Assembly (NCBI GenBank): GCA_920105625.2
Contig: OV050033.1
Span: 128,897,821-128,961,820 of the forward strand
DNA from: Clusia tigrina
Lineage: Eukaryota; Arthropoda; Insecta; Diptera; Clusiidae
Reading direction: 5' to 3'
DNA: 64,000 nucleotides
Positions 1 to 13,590 of this stretch are shown here, piece after piece; positions within the stretch are counted from its first letter, which is position 1, and each line of letters opens with the position of its first letter. The position numbers were made by a program, and so were the translations under genes. Below the pieces are notes generated by a model. The model saw nothing but the letters and a program-made list of their open reading frames with translations, did no database searches and had not been told where the DNA came from.

Positions 1-1389
1 CTAGCTTTATAAATATTTTAGAATTTTTTCTGTTCAAACTTAAACATGTATGTATGCTGAGTAATAAAAAAATATAGGTAAGTATAAAAACAGATGGCGA
101 TTCTCTCGGTTGCTCTTATTAAACAACAGTCCATTCAACTTCAAGTTCAGAGAGAATATTGTGTGTGGAAGAGCGTTGGAGGATAATTAAAAATATATAT
201 TCATTCTTTATACAAAAGTGTGTAATCAGAAAATATGTTCTGTTTAATGTTTGCGTATTGGCTGCTTATGGGAGGGGAGGTTGGAGGGGTTTGGGGGTTG
301 TACTTTAGTGTAAGTTTAACATGTCACTGAGGTTTTTGTGTAGAGCTTTTAACGTGGTGTTTTAAGCTGACTGAAGCTTTCACGGTGATGCAGCGCGAGT
401 CCGCAAATACGAGAGTTAAAAAGCTCACACATGAACTCAGAGATAACGGGAGTGTCGGGTTCAATTGATTTCAGTTTACAATAAAAGTTACAGTTTGAAA
501 TTTTCTCGAGATCTGAGCAATTTGTTCGTTATTGTGAAAGTTACATGAAAAATGGTCTATGAATTTTTAGGTTTTGTTGATATTTGTTTGATTGGTTAGT
601 ATTTTTTTTTTTTAGTTTTTTGAAGGCAATTTTCTGGTTTTTTGTTTCATTGGAGTTTTGTTGTTTTTTTATTGGGGTTTATCTTTTGTTTGTATTTCAT
701 TTTTTGGTGTTAAATTTATTGTTTTAAATGTTGAGTTTACTTTTTGTGTTGTCTATTTTTTGTCTGTTTCTTTCTTGAGTTTAGTATATTCTTTATCTGT
801 TTCTTCTTGTATTTTAGTCCATTTTTTCTTCTGTTTAGCTTTTTAAATTAATGTTGTTATCCTTTTATTCCTTTGTTTTTTGTTAATGCATAAAAAATAA
901 GTATTACAAAATTCGAGGTATTTATTTAGTTGTTGTTTCCGTTGTTAAACAAAGAGTGTTTATTTTAAGCTATTTTTGTTTTGTTGATTTTTGTTGCAGT
1001 TTATGATGACTTTGCGCGTTTTACAAACTATTTAAATTTCTATATAATTATGTCAAAAATATAATAATAATTAATTAAAAATAATAATGCAAATTTTAAA
1101 TGCAAACACAAATATTCGTTTTCTTATAAATACGCACATTAAATAAACATGGCAAACATATTCAATTAGATACTATAATATTATTTTATATATTTGAGTC
1201 ACAGCAACTGTACATTTAACAATTGTAGGTACAATCATACAATTGCAGTTATAATAAATGCATTAATCTATAAATTAGAGAAATATTTCAAACATACTCT
1301 TTAACTAAATGTGTGGGTAGGTAATTGCAAAAATAAACAGGAGGGTTTTGCAGCGAACACAAATTTCAAACAATTTATAACAAAATAGT
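1..1389. other. AT-rich intergenic DNA, no gene seen
   Basis: Open frames here are short, rich in F/I/Y codons and without recognisable domains, as expected of T-rich DNA. I see no RNA gene or transposon end. Confidence 0.6.
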
Positions 1390-1930
1390 AAATAAAATAT
1401 TAAAATATATTAAATAGAATATTTAAATATATTAAACGAAAACATATTAAATAAAATACTGAAATATATTTAAAAAAATATGCAATTAGATTTATAAAGT
1501 ATTCAAATATTTTAAAAGAAATTATAAAATATTCAAATATATTAAAAAAATTATTAAAATATATTTTAAAAAAATCTACATATATTAAACAAAATATGAA
1601 AAATATATAAAAAAAAAACAATAAATAAATTATTCAAATATGTTAAATAAAATATTAGCACATATCAAATACAATATTAAAATATATTAAATAAATTAAT
1701 CAAATGTATTAAATAAAATATTCAAATATATTAAATAAATCATTCAAATATATTAAATAAATTATTAAAATATGTTAAATAAATTATTTAAATATATTAA
1801 ACAAAATATTTAAATACATTAAGTAAACTAAAAACAAAATATTTAAATACATTAAGTAAACTAAAAAACTTTTTGAAACAAAATAAAAAAATGTATTTAA
1901 CAAAATAAAAAAATATTAAACAAAATAATA
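1390..1930. repeat. Degenerate AT minisatellite
   Basis: Imperfect tandem units of about 20-22 bp built on AATATATTAAATAAA recur along the stretch, with drifting spacing and occasional C or G changes. Antisense open frames across it are low-complexity F/I/Y/N strings and are not genes. Confidence 0.7.
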
Positions 1931-1968
1931 AAATATAAACAAAAAAATTCAAAATTTTTAAGTATATG

Positions 1969-1982
<14 letters not shown>

Positions 1983-2025
<43 letters not shown>
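1983..2025. repeat. (TA)n microsatellite
   Basis: About 21 uninterrupted TA dinucleotides directly follow an A-run. Confidence 0.95.
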
Positions 2026-2029
<4 letters not shown>

Positions 2030-2360
2030 CAGACAATTATAAAATTAAGACCTAAAATTTCGTAATAAAACCATAATTGTTAAAATGATATGACATGGTA
2101 ATAATTTTAAAACTTAACACTATTTGCATACTTATGTTTCTCTTTAGTGGCTAATTTAAAAAGTATATATACTTTGAATACATTATAGGAAACCCATGAA
2201 AACTGAAGCAAGCCTGTGAAGTTTGGCAAACATAGGCGAGGGTCTGAGTATTTGGAAATTGTAGTTTCAACCTGCAACACAATAACAAAATTTTTTATCT
2301 AAAATACTTCTTTATAAACAACATACTAAAAACGTATTTTCTTTTCAAAATCTTTTCAAG

Positions 2361-3170
2361 CATTTGTGACGTCGTTTTGGCAGAATACACAAATATACTC
2401 TCTAAAAATACAGTCCCAGGGGACTTGTGACGTTATTATAATAGAATAAAAATTGCTCGTCACTTAAAAATACGGTTAAGAGGCTCGTGTGACATCATTA
2501 AGACAGAATGCAGATCTTTCCCCCTTCAAAAAATGCTGTCTCCACTTTTGTGACCTTTAAATAACAATAGAGATACTCTGGTCAAAATTCAGCATCCGGG
2601 CGCTTGAGTCGTTATTATAATAGATCACAAGTCCTTCGTCACTTAAAAATACTATTTAGCGACTTTTATGACATCATTATGATGGAATACAAATGGTTAT
2701 ACAGTCTCTAGGCACTTGAGTCGTTATTATAACAGAATAAAGATCCGACGTCACTTAAAAATACTGTTTAGCAGCCCTTATGACGTCATTATGACATAAT
2801 ATGTATCATTCCTTCTGTAATAATGCTGCCTATGAATATCTGTGACGTCATTATGACACAATAAAGATCGTTAGTCATTTTAATTTATTTCCAGGCTCTT
2901 ATGAGATCTTTATGACATAACACAGATCGTTTCCCCTCTAAAAAATTCTGTCAGCGGCTACTTGTGACGTCATTATGAACCAATAAATTCCGCGTCATTT
3001 AAATTATTCGTTACAGGTTTTTATGACGTCATTACGACAGAATGCAGATCGTTCCCACTCTAAAAATACAATCTACGGGTATTTGTGGCGTCATTACGAC
3101 AGAATAAAGATAATTAGGCAAGTAAAATGATTCTTTCCCAGCTCTAATGACGTCATTAATGATAATTATG
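2361..3170. repeat. 61-bp satellite-like array carrying TGACGTCA-type cores
   Basis: About 14 diverged tandem units. The core TGACGTCATTATGACAGAAT or a variant begins near 2367, 2428, 2490, 2551, 2605, 2669, 2717, 2781, 2843, 2902, 2965, 3024, 3086 and 3148. Most steps are 59-64 bp, with two shorter ones. Alternate units also share a CGTCACTTAAAAATAC segment, which suggests a two-unit higher-order period near 122 bp. At least five units keep the perfect palindrome TGACGTCA, the consensus CRE/ATF site. No coding potential is apparent. Confidence 0.8.
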
Positions 3171-3760
3171 GAGAATTTCTCATACCAAAGTTGAGAAATT
3201 GCACACAACTGCCCTTGCAAGTACTTTAAAATAGAGGAGGCCCTCTGGTATTCCATCATTCTTGACTAATGCCATTCGTAAACATTAGAAACGATTCTAA
3301 ATACACTTAAAAAAACAGTCTAACGTTTTAAAAAAATTTTCTATAGATAATTATAATAAAAATTGTATAAATTTGGAACATTTGCCTAATTAATTAATGC
3401 GTAAAATATAACAAAAAAGTGCAATTTCCAAATTTTTCCAGCGCCATGTCGCCTTGACACAACTCGAGCTTAGAGACTACGACACAATGATTTACCAAAT
3501 AAATGCAACAAAATGTACATTTGTGCATGCTAAACTAACTGTAAGTAAATAGTTTCACACATAATCTTAAATAGTAATTTACACACAAAAGCTAAATATA
3601 AAGTTAAATGCTAAACTATACAACATAATAAATTATGAGTAAATTGGCGTTTGTTAGTTTGTATTTTTGTTTTCTTCTCTTTATCTACTTTCCCTTCACT
3701 TACTGCTCCTGGCCAGTGGATGCTCAGGGATAGTTTTACATTTCGATTTATGTACGCAAC
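3171..3760. other. 3' flank of the BTB-Psq gene
   Basis: This stretch lies downstream of the stop codon of the minus-strand gene and probably includes its 3' UTR. I found no clear polyadenylation signal that would fix the end, and no other gene. Confidence 0.4.
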
Positions 3761-5074
3761 TTAAATCATGTTCGCGGCCTCCTGTTCGTTCATTTTGTAG
3801 CTGCCGACTAAGTGGAAGGGCGGCTCCAGTGATGGGCTGCCAGAGCGCTTCATTTGAGCCAGGGCCTGAGACATGACCGCATTGGAGAGAGCGGACGCAG
3901 ATGCTGTGCCACTGGCAGACGTCGACGCACCCCGGCCGCGCTTGCGCTTCGGCAAGATGCCCTTGCGCGCCATGTAGAAGCGTATCGTCGACACGGGTAT
4001 GTTGTACAAGTTGCTGACGGTCTGAAATGTCTGACCTTTGGAGACGCACTTGGCGGCCTCCGCCAGTGAGGCCTCGGAGCGGCGCACCCGCTTAAACGAG
4101 CCAGACGCGTCGATGGATGTTTGCAGCAGTGCGGAACTCGCCGAGGTGTCGTGTTCGTTGTCCCCGGTTCCACCACAGCTGTCTTCGTCATGCGCCACAT
4201 AGTTGTGATCATCTTCCACGGTCGAATCGAGATGCGGCGTGGTTGGCGGAGCGCCTGTCTTGGGTGTTGTGTAATGATCCTCATCCTGATCGTAGGCATT
4301 CGATGTGGAGTCGTCGGCAGAGTCATCTTCAGTGGGCGCATTCGAAGTGTTAGTAGTGTTGTTGGGCGTATCTTGTTGGGTCTTGAGTTGTTGCAATTGG
4401 AGTTGATGGTTCTGGTCGAGGGCGTTGGTACCACCGTTGGTGGCGGCCTGTGTCGTCAAATCCTTTCTCAGTAGTTGCTCTTGTGCCACTACTCGCAGCG
4501 ACTGAGCCTGCTGCTGATGCTGCTGCAGCACACTTGTTGGAGTTGTTGTTGTAGAGTTGGTTGTAGTCGTGTCGTCGGTTTCCATGCTGTCGTTGGTGGC
4601 ACCGCTACCGCCACCATTTCCGGAAACCACTGCGGCCGCAGCTGCAGCTGCTTTACTCGTCAACGCTTTCAGTTGATGCAGATTCAAGGCCGCATCGGAG
4701 CCGTAGAGGCCGCGTATGCGCAGTTGCTCTGCGCAACGCAGCAACTGGGGCAGCCCCGCTTGTGTCACATTCACCTCGCCTTTGTACATGAAATCGACCA
4801 GAGCCTGTATTTCCCACAATTTGATTTCGCTCGGCAGTATAATGACGGGATGCTTGCAAGGATTCTCTGCGAGTATGTTCTCGAAATAGGAAGAGCATGC
4901 TGCCAACACCAGACGATGGCAGTGCACCTGATGACCCTCGCAAGCCAGTGTCACATCAACGAAGCGTTGGCCTGCCAATAACTGGGGAAATGCAGCGCCA
5001 ATGCTGCCCAAATGACTGTTCCAACGAACACAGAACTCCTGACGTTGTGAAGCGCTCATTTTCGGCGTAGTCAT
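3761..5074 (-). CDS. BTB-Psq family transcription factor, single exon
   Basis: The 437-aa open frame starts MTTPKMSASQRQEFCVRWNS and ends in TAA at 3761-3763. Residues about 20-125 form a BTB/POZ domain of the insect type (FCVRWNSHLGS, FVDVTLACEG, HRLVLAACSSYFENIL, LVDFMYKGEVNV), used for dimerisation. A low-complexity middle follows, with an alanine run, T/S stretches, Q-rich segments and acidic D/E patches. Residues about 328-382 form a Pipsqueak-type helix-turn-helix (SLAEAAKCVSKGQTFQTVSN, IPVSTIRFYMARKGILP) followed by a basic KRKRGRG tail. Together these indicate a nuclear sequence-specific regulator of the psq/bab/ribbon group. The BTB domain opens close to the first Met, so a 5' coding exon is unnecessary; a second Met lies six codons in. 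It may be the orthologue of Drosophila CG8924, but that is from memory and unchecked. High GC and several long antisense frames are by-products of this exon. Confidence 0.9.
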   Translation of the reverse strand: MTTPKMSASQRQEFCVRWNSHLGSIGAAFPQLLAGQRFVDVTLACEGHQVHCHRLVLAACSSYFENILAENPCKHPVIILPSEIKLWEIQALVDFMYKGEVNVTQAGLPQLLRCAEQLRIRGLYGSDAALNLHQLKALTSKAAAAAAAVVSGNGGGSGATNDSMETDDTTTTNSTTTTPTSVLQQHQQQAQSLRVVAQEQLLRKDLTTQAATNGGTNALDQNHQLQLQQLKTQQDTPNNTTNTSNAPTEDDSADDSTSNAYDQDEDHYTTPKTGAPPTTPHLDSTVEDDHNYVAHDEDSCGGTGDNEHDTSASSALLQTSIDASGSFKRVRRSEASLAEAAKCVSKGQTFQTVSNLYNIPVSTIRFYMARKGILPKRKRGRGASTSASGTASASALSNAVMSQALAQMKRSGSPSLEPPFHLVGSYKMNEQEAANMI

Positions 5075-5962
5075 AAAACGTTTGCAAAGAAGTCAGAATC
5101 TTTCTCAATGCACCTATTCTACGGAATAATTCTAGACAAAATAAAACGTGATATCGTATATCCTTGTAGATAACTGATGATTTCCTTTTCTAAGGAAGAA
5201 TTTTAGAGAATAAAAAAATAGTGGTATCGAAGATCCTTTTAGAGAACTGATGATTTGGAAGCGCCCTGTCTGCAAATTTCACGAAATTTTGATAGTTTCA
5301 AATCAAACTTTTATACTGCAAGTAAAAAATATGAACAAAAATTTATTGTTTAATAAAGAAATTTAAATATAATTTTAATTATAAGTTAGTTGAAAAAATA
5401 GAGAAATTTTAATATAAGTTTAATTAAATAAGGTGAATTATCGAATCAATCGATTGTGGTGAATTATCGACTCAATCGACTGCTGTCAATTACATTGTGC
5501 AACAAATTTGGGGACATCGCTTCCAGTCCATCGCTTAAATCGACTGCGTAATGAAAATGAACTACTAGCTAATTAAATGGACTTCACAAGCTAAAAGAAG
5601 GGGTTTACTCTATTATCACGTATTTATTTTTTATGATCCCCTGAAGTTGGCATATTTTTAGGTCATTTTTTCAATATTTTCCATATGTTGTAAGTCGAGT
5701 CAAAGAATAATTGTATAGAAATCAATAGTTGCCTGTCCTATTTTTTCGCTTTTGACTTAAATGGTGAACAAATACAAATAATTTGCTCGTTTCTTTAAAA
5801 TCTTACTCATTCCCCAGTAACGAGTATTTACAAGTATTAGAAAGAGCGAGATGTGGGCTGTTTGAACTCTTTACTTTTTGCGTGGTGGGTGCGAGACAAT
5901 TGTACCTTCGTTTAAACCTCACTAAAAAAAATATTTCTTAAACCAAATTTCATCACTAGTAA
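5075..5962. other. 5' flank of the BTB-Psq gene, with a short direct repeat
   Basis: AT-rich DNA between the minus-strand BTB-Psq start and the mariner relic. Two direct copies of a roughly 26-bp unit (GGTGAATTATCGA, CAATCGA) lie at about 5431-5483 and contain TATCGA/ATCGATT, resembling half sites for DREF/BEAF-type factors. The promoter probably lies here but no TATA or initiator can be assigned. Confidence 0.35.
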
Positions 5963-7190
5963 TACGAGGGGTACTATTTATATTTAGGGAACTGGCAATA
6001 CTAATGTCAATAGCTAAAATCTGGCAACATCATAATAAAGTTTGACATTTTTTAGCATAAACGTACTCACAACGGGTTTATGTACAAGTGCTATTTGTTT
6101 TGTTTACAGTGAGTTACGAAAATCAATTTGGCCAAAAAATGGAAATTTCAAGAGAAGATTTCGTTGGATTATTTTTCACAACTTTCGACGTGGATTCTCT
6201 CAACAAGAATGTATCGATGAACTTAGTTCTTTTTATGGCGATAAAGCACCATCAAAAACCACATAGCTGGTATAGTGAATTCAATCGTGGTCGTAGTTCG
6301 GCCGCCGACGAACTCCGTGAAGGTCGTCCAAAATCGGTTGTTGTGCCACAAAACATCGATGCAATGCGTGAACTGATAATGCTAGATCGTCATGTGACAT
6401 ATCGTGAGATAGAGGACACCTTGTCACACAGTCAATATTGCATAAACATTTGGCTGTAAAAAAGATTTGTTCGCGTTGGATCCCACATAATTTGACAATC
6501 GCTCAAAAAAGGTTCGTGTCAATTGGTGTAAGAAAATGATTAAAAAGTTCGACCGTGGTGCTTCAAAAGACGTGTATAAAATCGTGACAGGTGACGAATC
6601 ATGGATATATGCGTATGAGCCAGAAACAAAACAACAATCGACCGTGCGGGAATTCCAAGACGAGCTAAATCCAACAAAAGTTGTTCGTGGAAGAATCACA
6701 GCGAAGCAAATGGTCGCCTGTTTCTTCGGCCGAATGGGTCATGTGGCCACTGTTCCGCTTGAGCAACGTAGGACGGTCAATTCTGAGTAGTACACGACCA
6801 TTTGTATGCCGGAAGTCTTCGGAGAATTCGTAAAACCAACCGCGAAAGACGATCCATTCTCCATCATGACAATGCGAGCTCTCACTCATCTCGTCAAACA
6901 GGTGAATTAATGAGCAGTCAAAACATCGAATTGATAGCTCATCCTCCGTACAGTCCTGATTTGGCGCCCAGTGATTTCTTCTTGTTCCCGAATATCAAAG
7001 GTAAACTACGTGGTCAACGATTTACGAGCGCCGAAGAAGCAGTTGAAGCGTTCAAAAACCATGTTTTGGAGGTGTCTCAAGAGGAATAGAAAAGCTTCTA
7101 TGACAAATGGTTTGAACGAATGTAAAAGTATATTTATCATCAAGGGGAATATTTTGAAAAACAATAAAGCCATTTTCATTTAAAAATGAT
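5963..7190 (+). mobile_element. Mariner-like element, inactive
   Basis: A Tc1/mariner-superfamily DNA transposon relic. The 5' end probably begins at TACGAGGGG (5963). Translation in shifting frames gives mariner signatures in order: an N-terminal helix-turn-helix (RRGFSQQECIDELSSFYGD, WYSEFNRGRSS, LREGRPKSVV), GDESWIYAYEP with the first catalytic Asp, CFFGRMGHVATVPLEQRRTV, HHDNASSH with the second Asp, and HPPYSPDLAPSDFFLFP with the third. The second and third Asp are 34 residues apart, the D34D spacing of mariners. I see no matching 3' inverted repeat, so that end is lost or decayed. Confidence 0.9.
6130..7125 (+). pseudogene. Mariner transposase pseudogene
   Basis: The reading frame is broken at several points: frame changes near 6170 and 6270 in the N-terminal region, another around 6430-6535, a TAG at 6788-6790 where the family has Trp (VNSE-stop-YTT), a frame change before RKTNRERRSILHHDNASS, and a TAG near 7087-7089 before KSFYDKWFERM. 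All three catalytic aspartates can still be read, so decay is by scattered point changes and small indels rather than one large deletion. No functional transposase is possible. Confidence 0.9.
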
Positions 7191-7690
7191 CGTTATTATT
7201 TGCTTTTTTTTTTGTAATATATGTTTTTTTTTTATATTTATAAGTAGTTTTTAAGTGGTTTAGAAGTAATTTTTAAGTGGTTTTGAAGTAATTATTAAGT
7301 TATTCTTAAGTAACAGTTTTATGCGGTGATGCTGTCTCTTTCTCTCCCACAAAAATCAATGACGTTACTTTCAATTCGCCTATTATCTTGAGATATTGGA
7401 CTGAAATTTTATATGTAGTCGATTGGTACCGGTTTCGATTTATACATTATATAATTTTCATATTACATTTAAATTGTTGGAATATATAATTTGTATATTA
7501 CAGTGCTGACAACATTAATAAGATTTACAGATTTTTATGTGACTCCCAACTTATTATTTTTATTTAAAATTGATAAACTTTCTAATTTTATTATTTGCTT
7601 TTAGTTTAACGATAATATTGCCTACTCTTTTCTTATTTACAACGCTTAACTAATAATTTTAAGCCTTATCTCTAATTACAGAATTTAAAT
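7191..7690. other. AT-rich spacer, no gene seen
   Basis: It contains a short run of TTTTTAAGTGGTTT-like repeats at about 7248-7315 and otherwise featureless AT-rich DNA. Confidence 0.4.
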
Positions 7691-7822
7691 ATCTATTCCT
7701 AACCCACATAAGTATAAGCGAGCTGAAAGCCCTGGCAGCTAGTGCTCCTAAATTTTGTATGATAAGAATTGATTCTTATCCTTCTTTTGTAAATAAATAA
7801 ATAAAATAAATAAATATATTAC
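7691..7822 (+). mobile_element. 3' tail of an I-like LINE
   Basis: The segment GAGCTGAAAGCCCTGGCAGC followed by TAGTGCTCCT matches the 3' ends of the two longer I-like elements in this window (near 13499-13535, and reversed near 61865-61905). It ends in a run of TAAA/TAA units at 7790-7822, as do I-type LINEs. Upstream AT-rich sequence may belong to the same 3' UTR, but no coding part remains, so this is an extreme 5' truncation. Confidence 0.65.
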
Positions 7823-8600
7823 ATTATATCAAATTTAAATTATTGGAAAGTGGCTCAACCACTTTCCTTGACTGAAACAAAGTCCAGGACACTGGCAAGA
7901 TCTATAATATTATCCGCGCTTTTGAATTATAAAGAAAGTGTTCGTTTCGCCAGTCTCAACTCGCTACGAGTATCGAATTTTGTATATGGGTATACAAAAG
8001 CAAAACTTAGCGAACTCGCGCTACTGTGAACGAGTTGGCATTGGTCTGAGCAGTCAAGTCAGAGTTTCAATGCAGAGTTTCAGCGCAGTAAGTCAGAGTT
8101 TCAATGGTGTGTGCAGTCAAGTCCAAGTTTTAACGGTGTATGCATAGAATAATTACATTTTTTACACTGTGTTATAAAAATTTCTAAATTGACAGAACAG
8201 TGCTCCCCAGTGCTGCAGACACGGACCTACACACTTGTCTTTTTTGTTTTCTTTTTTTTCACAACACCTGTGTCATTAGGATGACGAATCGAACGCGGCT
8301 CTTTGTGCACCTGACCCTGCAGGGTGCGCATTCTGGACCAAAGATTAGTTACACTACCAAGAAAAAGACTAAAGATATAATTTCGAATACTACTATTTGA
8401 GGAGTTTCAGCTTGGATGATTTGATATTATTTATTGTATATTTCATAGGAACTGTGTTGGAATTAGTTGGCAATGTTTGCTGCGCACATACAAAACAATG
8501 TTGGATATAGTTGGCTATGTCCCTGCCCCGCTTTTAAATAGAGTTCAGTTGACTCGGATCTGCACTTAGAACAAAAATTGTTATCACTTGAGAATCTTAT
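7823..8600. other. Unassigned moderate-complexity segment
   Basis: Near 8055-8130 the phrases AGTCAGAGTTTCAATG and GCAGAGTTTCAGCG recur three or four times. A second near-duplication (TTGGAATTAGTTGGCAATG and TTGGATATAGTTGGCTATG) lies at about 8457-8520. Composition differs from the AT-rich flanks, so it may be a transposon relic such as a solo LTR, but I found no matching ends or coding motif. Two open frames of 66-69 codons are not convincing. Confidence 0.3.
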
Positions 8601-11576
<2,976 letters not shown>

Positions 11577-11732
11577 CCCGTGTGAACTATCATTCCATTT
11601 AAGCTCAAAAAGTGTTCAGATTAGTTGCTAAATAATTTTTTTTTTATAGTTTACTTATACTGGAGAAAAGGAAACCTAATAAACAGCTGATCTAAATAGT
11701 TGGAACTTAAATGGAATGACAATTTACACGGG
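11577..11732. mobile_element. MITE-like inverted-repeat element
   Basis: A 30-bp left arm starting CCCGTGTGAACTATCATTCC (11577-11606) is mirrored by a right arm ending GGAATGACAATTTACACGGG (11703-11732), with about 26 of 30 positions pairing. The 156-bp unit has no coding potential. No clear target duplication is visible, so the superfamily is unknown. Just to its right, ATTAAATGGAAT recurs twice more (about 11751-11800). Confidence 0.5.
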
Positions 11733-11850
11733 TTATGGAATTAAAAAAATATTAAATGGAATGAGTTTTCAAGGGATCTGGAATTAAATGGAATAACATG
11801 AAAAAATAAAAATTAACTACTGAAAATCACTATTAATCAATATATAATAA

Positions 11851-13437
11851 ATATCCACACACTCTGGTGCTAATATCTCCTTTAATAAATGTAATACCCT
11901 CTATATTTGTCGAAAAGTTAACTGTTCAAAAATTGATATAAGATTTAGTAATGTAAATATAGAAAATGTAAATAGCTTAAATATACTCGGATTAAATTTT
12001 GACAGCAAATATACTTTTAAAGAACACTGCAAATATGTTAAAAATAGTTTAGTTATAAGACTCAACATTATAAAATATCTCTCATCTGCACACTGTTTCA
12101 TCCATCCAACCACATTGCTGAATGTTACAAAGGCGCTTATCCTGTCCAAGATTGACTACGGTTTATCGATATATGGTCATTGTGCTAAAACACATATAAA
12201 ACAAATTGCCGCTCCATATCATTCGGCGGTCCGCAGGACCATTCAAGCTTTCCCGACTACCCCGATTAAGAATGTCTTGGCAGAGACAGGAATGCCCACT
12301 ATTGCAGAAAGAGTTAATTCGATCACCTACCGCATGTTCCCTAAACTATTTTTAACAGAGAATAGTTTGATACACAAAACCGTCCAAAACATGCTGTCTC
12401 GCAAACGGATATCCAAGAGACCTTCCACAATTATGAAGTGTATTCAATTTGGCGGGCAACATGATCTCAACATGACTCCGGAGACCATTAGATCTGGATC
12501 TCTTCCAGCCTGGGAACTAAATTTATCATCCCTCGTTTTAAATTTAACTCACTATCCAAGAGAACAAACACACACTTCTACATATAAACATTTATTATTT
12601 CATATAAGTCAACCATACAAAAAATCCGGCTGGATTTTTATATATACGGATGGGTCAAAAACAAAGGAAATAACATCACTCGCTGTGGTCAGAGAAGATG
12701 GGTCGATTATCAAGTTTGGATTGCTGTTTAATTTTTGCTCTGTATTTACTGCTGAAGCTGTAGCCATACTACACGCAACAACTTTCGCTCGTGATTTCCA
12801 GGGGAAATTCGTGATTTGCACTGACAATCTAGCTTGCGTTAACGCCATCCGCTCACAGTTTAATAAGAACCACATTATAACCAAAATCAAAAACAAAATT
12901 ATTCAGTGTCCTAATAAAATTAAAATAATGTGGATTCCTGGGCATGCTGCAATTAAGGGAAATGAATTCGCTGACACTGCCGCTAAAGAAACTTGGAAAT
13001 ATCCCACGATAATATCCCCCTTCTACATCAAAAACGATATTTTTAAACTGATTGGTGGAATTACCCAACAAGCTCAAAAACGAGAATGGCAGTCATATAA
13101 CCACCATTACGTATCATGTAATCCTGAACGGAACAGATGTGAACTTCCTGCTTCATTACCATGCTACATAATAAAGATCTTTACACGTCTTCGTTTGGGT
13201 CATACTCAGTTAACCCACGCACACCTCCTCAACGGGACGGCCGCTCCTATCTGTAAATTTTGCAATAGGGATATTGTATCAATAAGGCACCTACTCAACA
13301 CTTGCTGCTTCTTCAACTACAACCGGCAACATATTTTTGGAAACCAAGTGCCTACAGAACTTTTAATAACCCCATTTCCAGATTATATGAACAGAATTTA
13401 CCATTATATAAAATTAGCTAACATTCAATCTATATAA
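11851..13437 (+). CDS. LINE ORF2 fragment: RT thumb, RNase H, Cys motif
   Basis: The frame is open from about 11851, where a stop lies immediately upstream, to TAA at 13435-13437, roughly 528 codons without interruption. There is no proper start because the copy is 5' truncated. Order: end of the RT palm/thumb (FNKCNTLYIC, LNILGLNFDSKYTFKEH, ALILSKIDYGLSIYG), a linker (AETGMPTIAERV), RNase H with YTDGSK, FTAEAVAIL, CTDNLACVNAI and GNEFADTAAKE supplying the D-E-D-D residues, then a C-terminal CKFCN...IRHLLNTC motif. The catalytic RT motif itself is missing, so it cannot retrotranspose alone. An intact frame this long in a truncated copy suggests a fairly recent insertion. Confidence 0.8.
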   Translation: MSTHSGANISFNKCNTLYICRKVNCSKIDIRFSNVNIENVNSLNILGLNFDSKYTFKEHCKYVKNSLVIRLNIIKYLSSAHCFIHPTTLLNVTKALILSKIDYGLSIYGHCAKTHIKQIAAPYHSAVRRTIQAFPTTPIKNVLAETGMPTIAERVNSITYRMFPKLFLTENSLIHKTVQNMLSRKRISKRPSTIMKCIQFGGQHDLNMTPETIRSGSLPAWELNLSSLVLNLTHYPREQTHTSTYKHLLFHISQPYKKSGWIFIYTDGSKTKEITSLAVVREDGSIIKFGLLFNFCSVFTAEAVAILHATTFARDFQGKFVICTDNLACVNAIRSQFNKNHIITKIKNKIIQCPNKIKIMWIPGHAAIKGNEFADTAAKETWKYPTIISPFYIKNDIFKLIGGITQQAQKREWQSYNHHYVSCNPERNRCELPASLPCYIIKIFTRLRLGHTQLTHAHLLNGTAAPICKFCNRDIVSIRHLLNTCCFFNYNRQHIFGNQVPTELLITPFPDYMNRIYHYIKLANIQSI

Positions 13438-13590
13438 TATTCAAATATTCATTTTATAACAATGTATTTTATCTAATCCTAGTTTAAGTATAGTTAACCA
13501 GAGAGCTGATAGCCTTTGTAGCTCGTGCTCCTCTTTTATTACATTATAATTTTAATTATCATGTAATATTAATAATAATAATAAAAAATA
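11851..13590 (+). mobile_element. 5'-truncated I-like LINE retrotransposon
   Basis: The copy starts abruptly inside the reverse transcriptase region at about 11851 and runs through RNase H, a C-terminal cysteine motif, a short 3' UTR with the GAGCTGATAGCC...TAGCTCGTGCTCCT segment (about 13499-13535), and a TAATAATAATAATAA tail. 5' truncation with a TAA-type tail is the normal product of target-primed reverse transcription by I-clade elements. It aligns collinearly with the element at 61803-64000. Confidence 0.85.

Noticed and set aside
3850..4981. Overlapping frames of 70-194 codons on both strands over the BTB-Psq gene
   Set aside because: They are shadows of the GC-rich coding exon and its CAG/ACC repeats. 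Only the frame with BTB and Psq domains is supported.
7938..8600. Solo LTR or gene at 7938-8400
   Set aside because: There are internal direct repeats but no matching TG...CA ends, target duplication, primer-binding site or coding domain.
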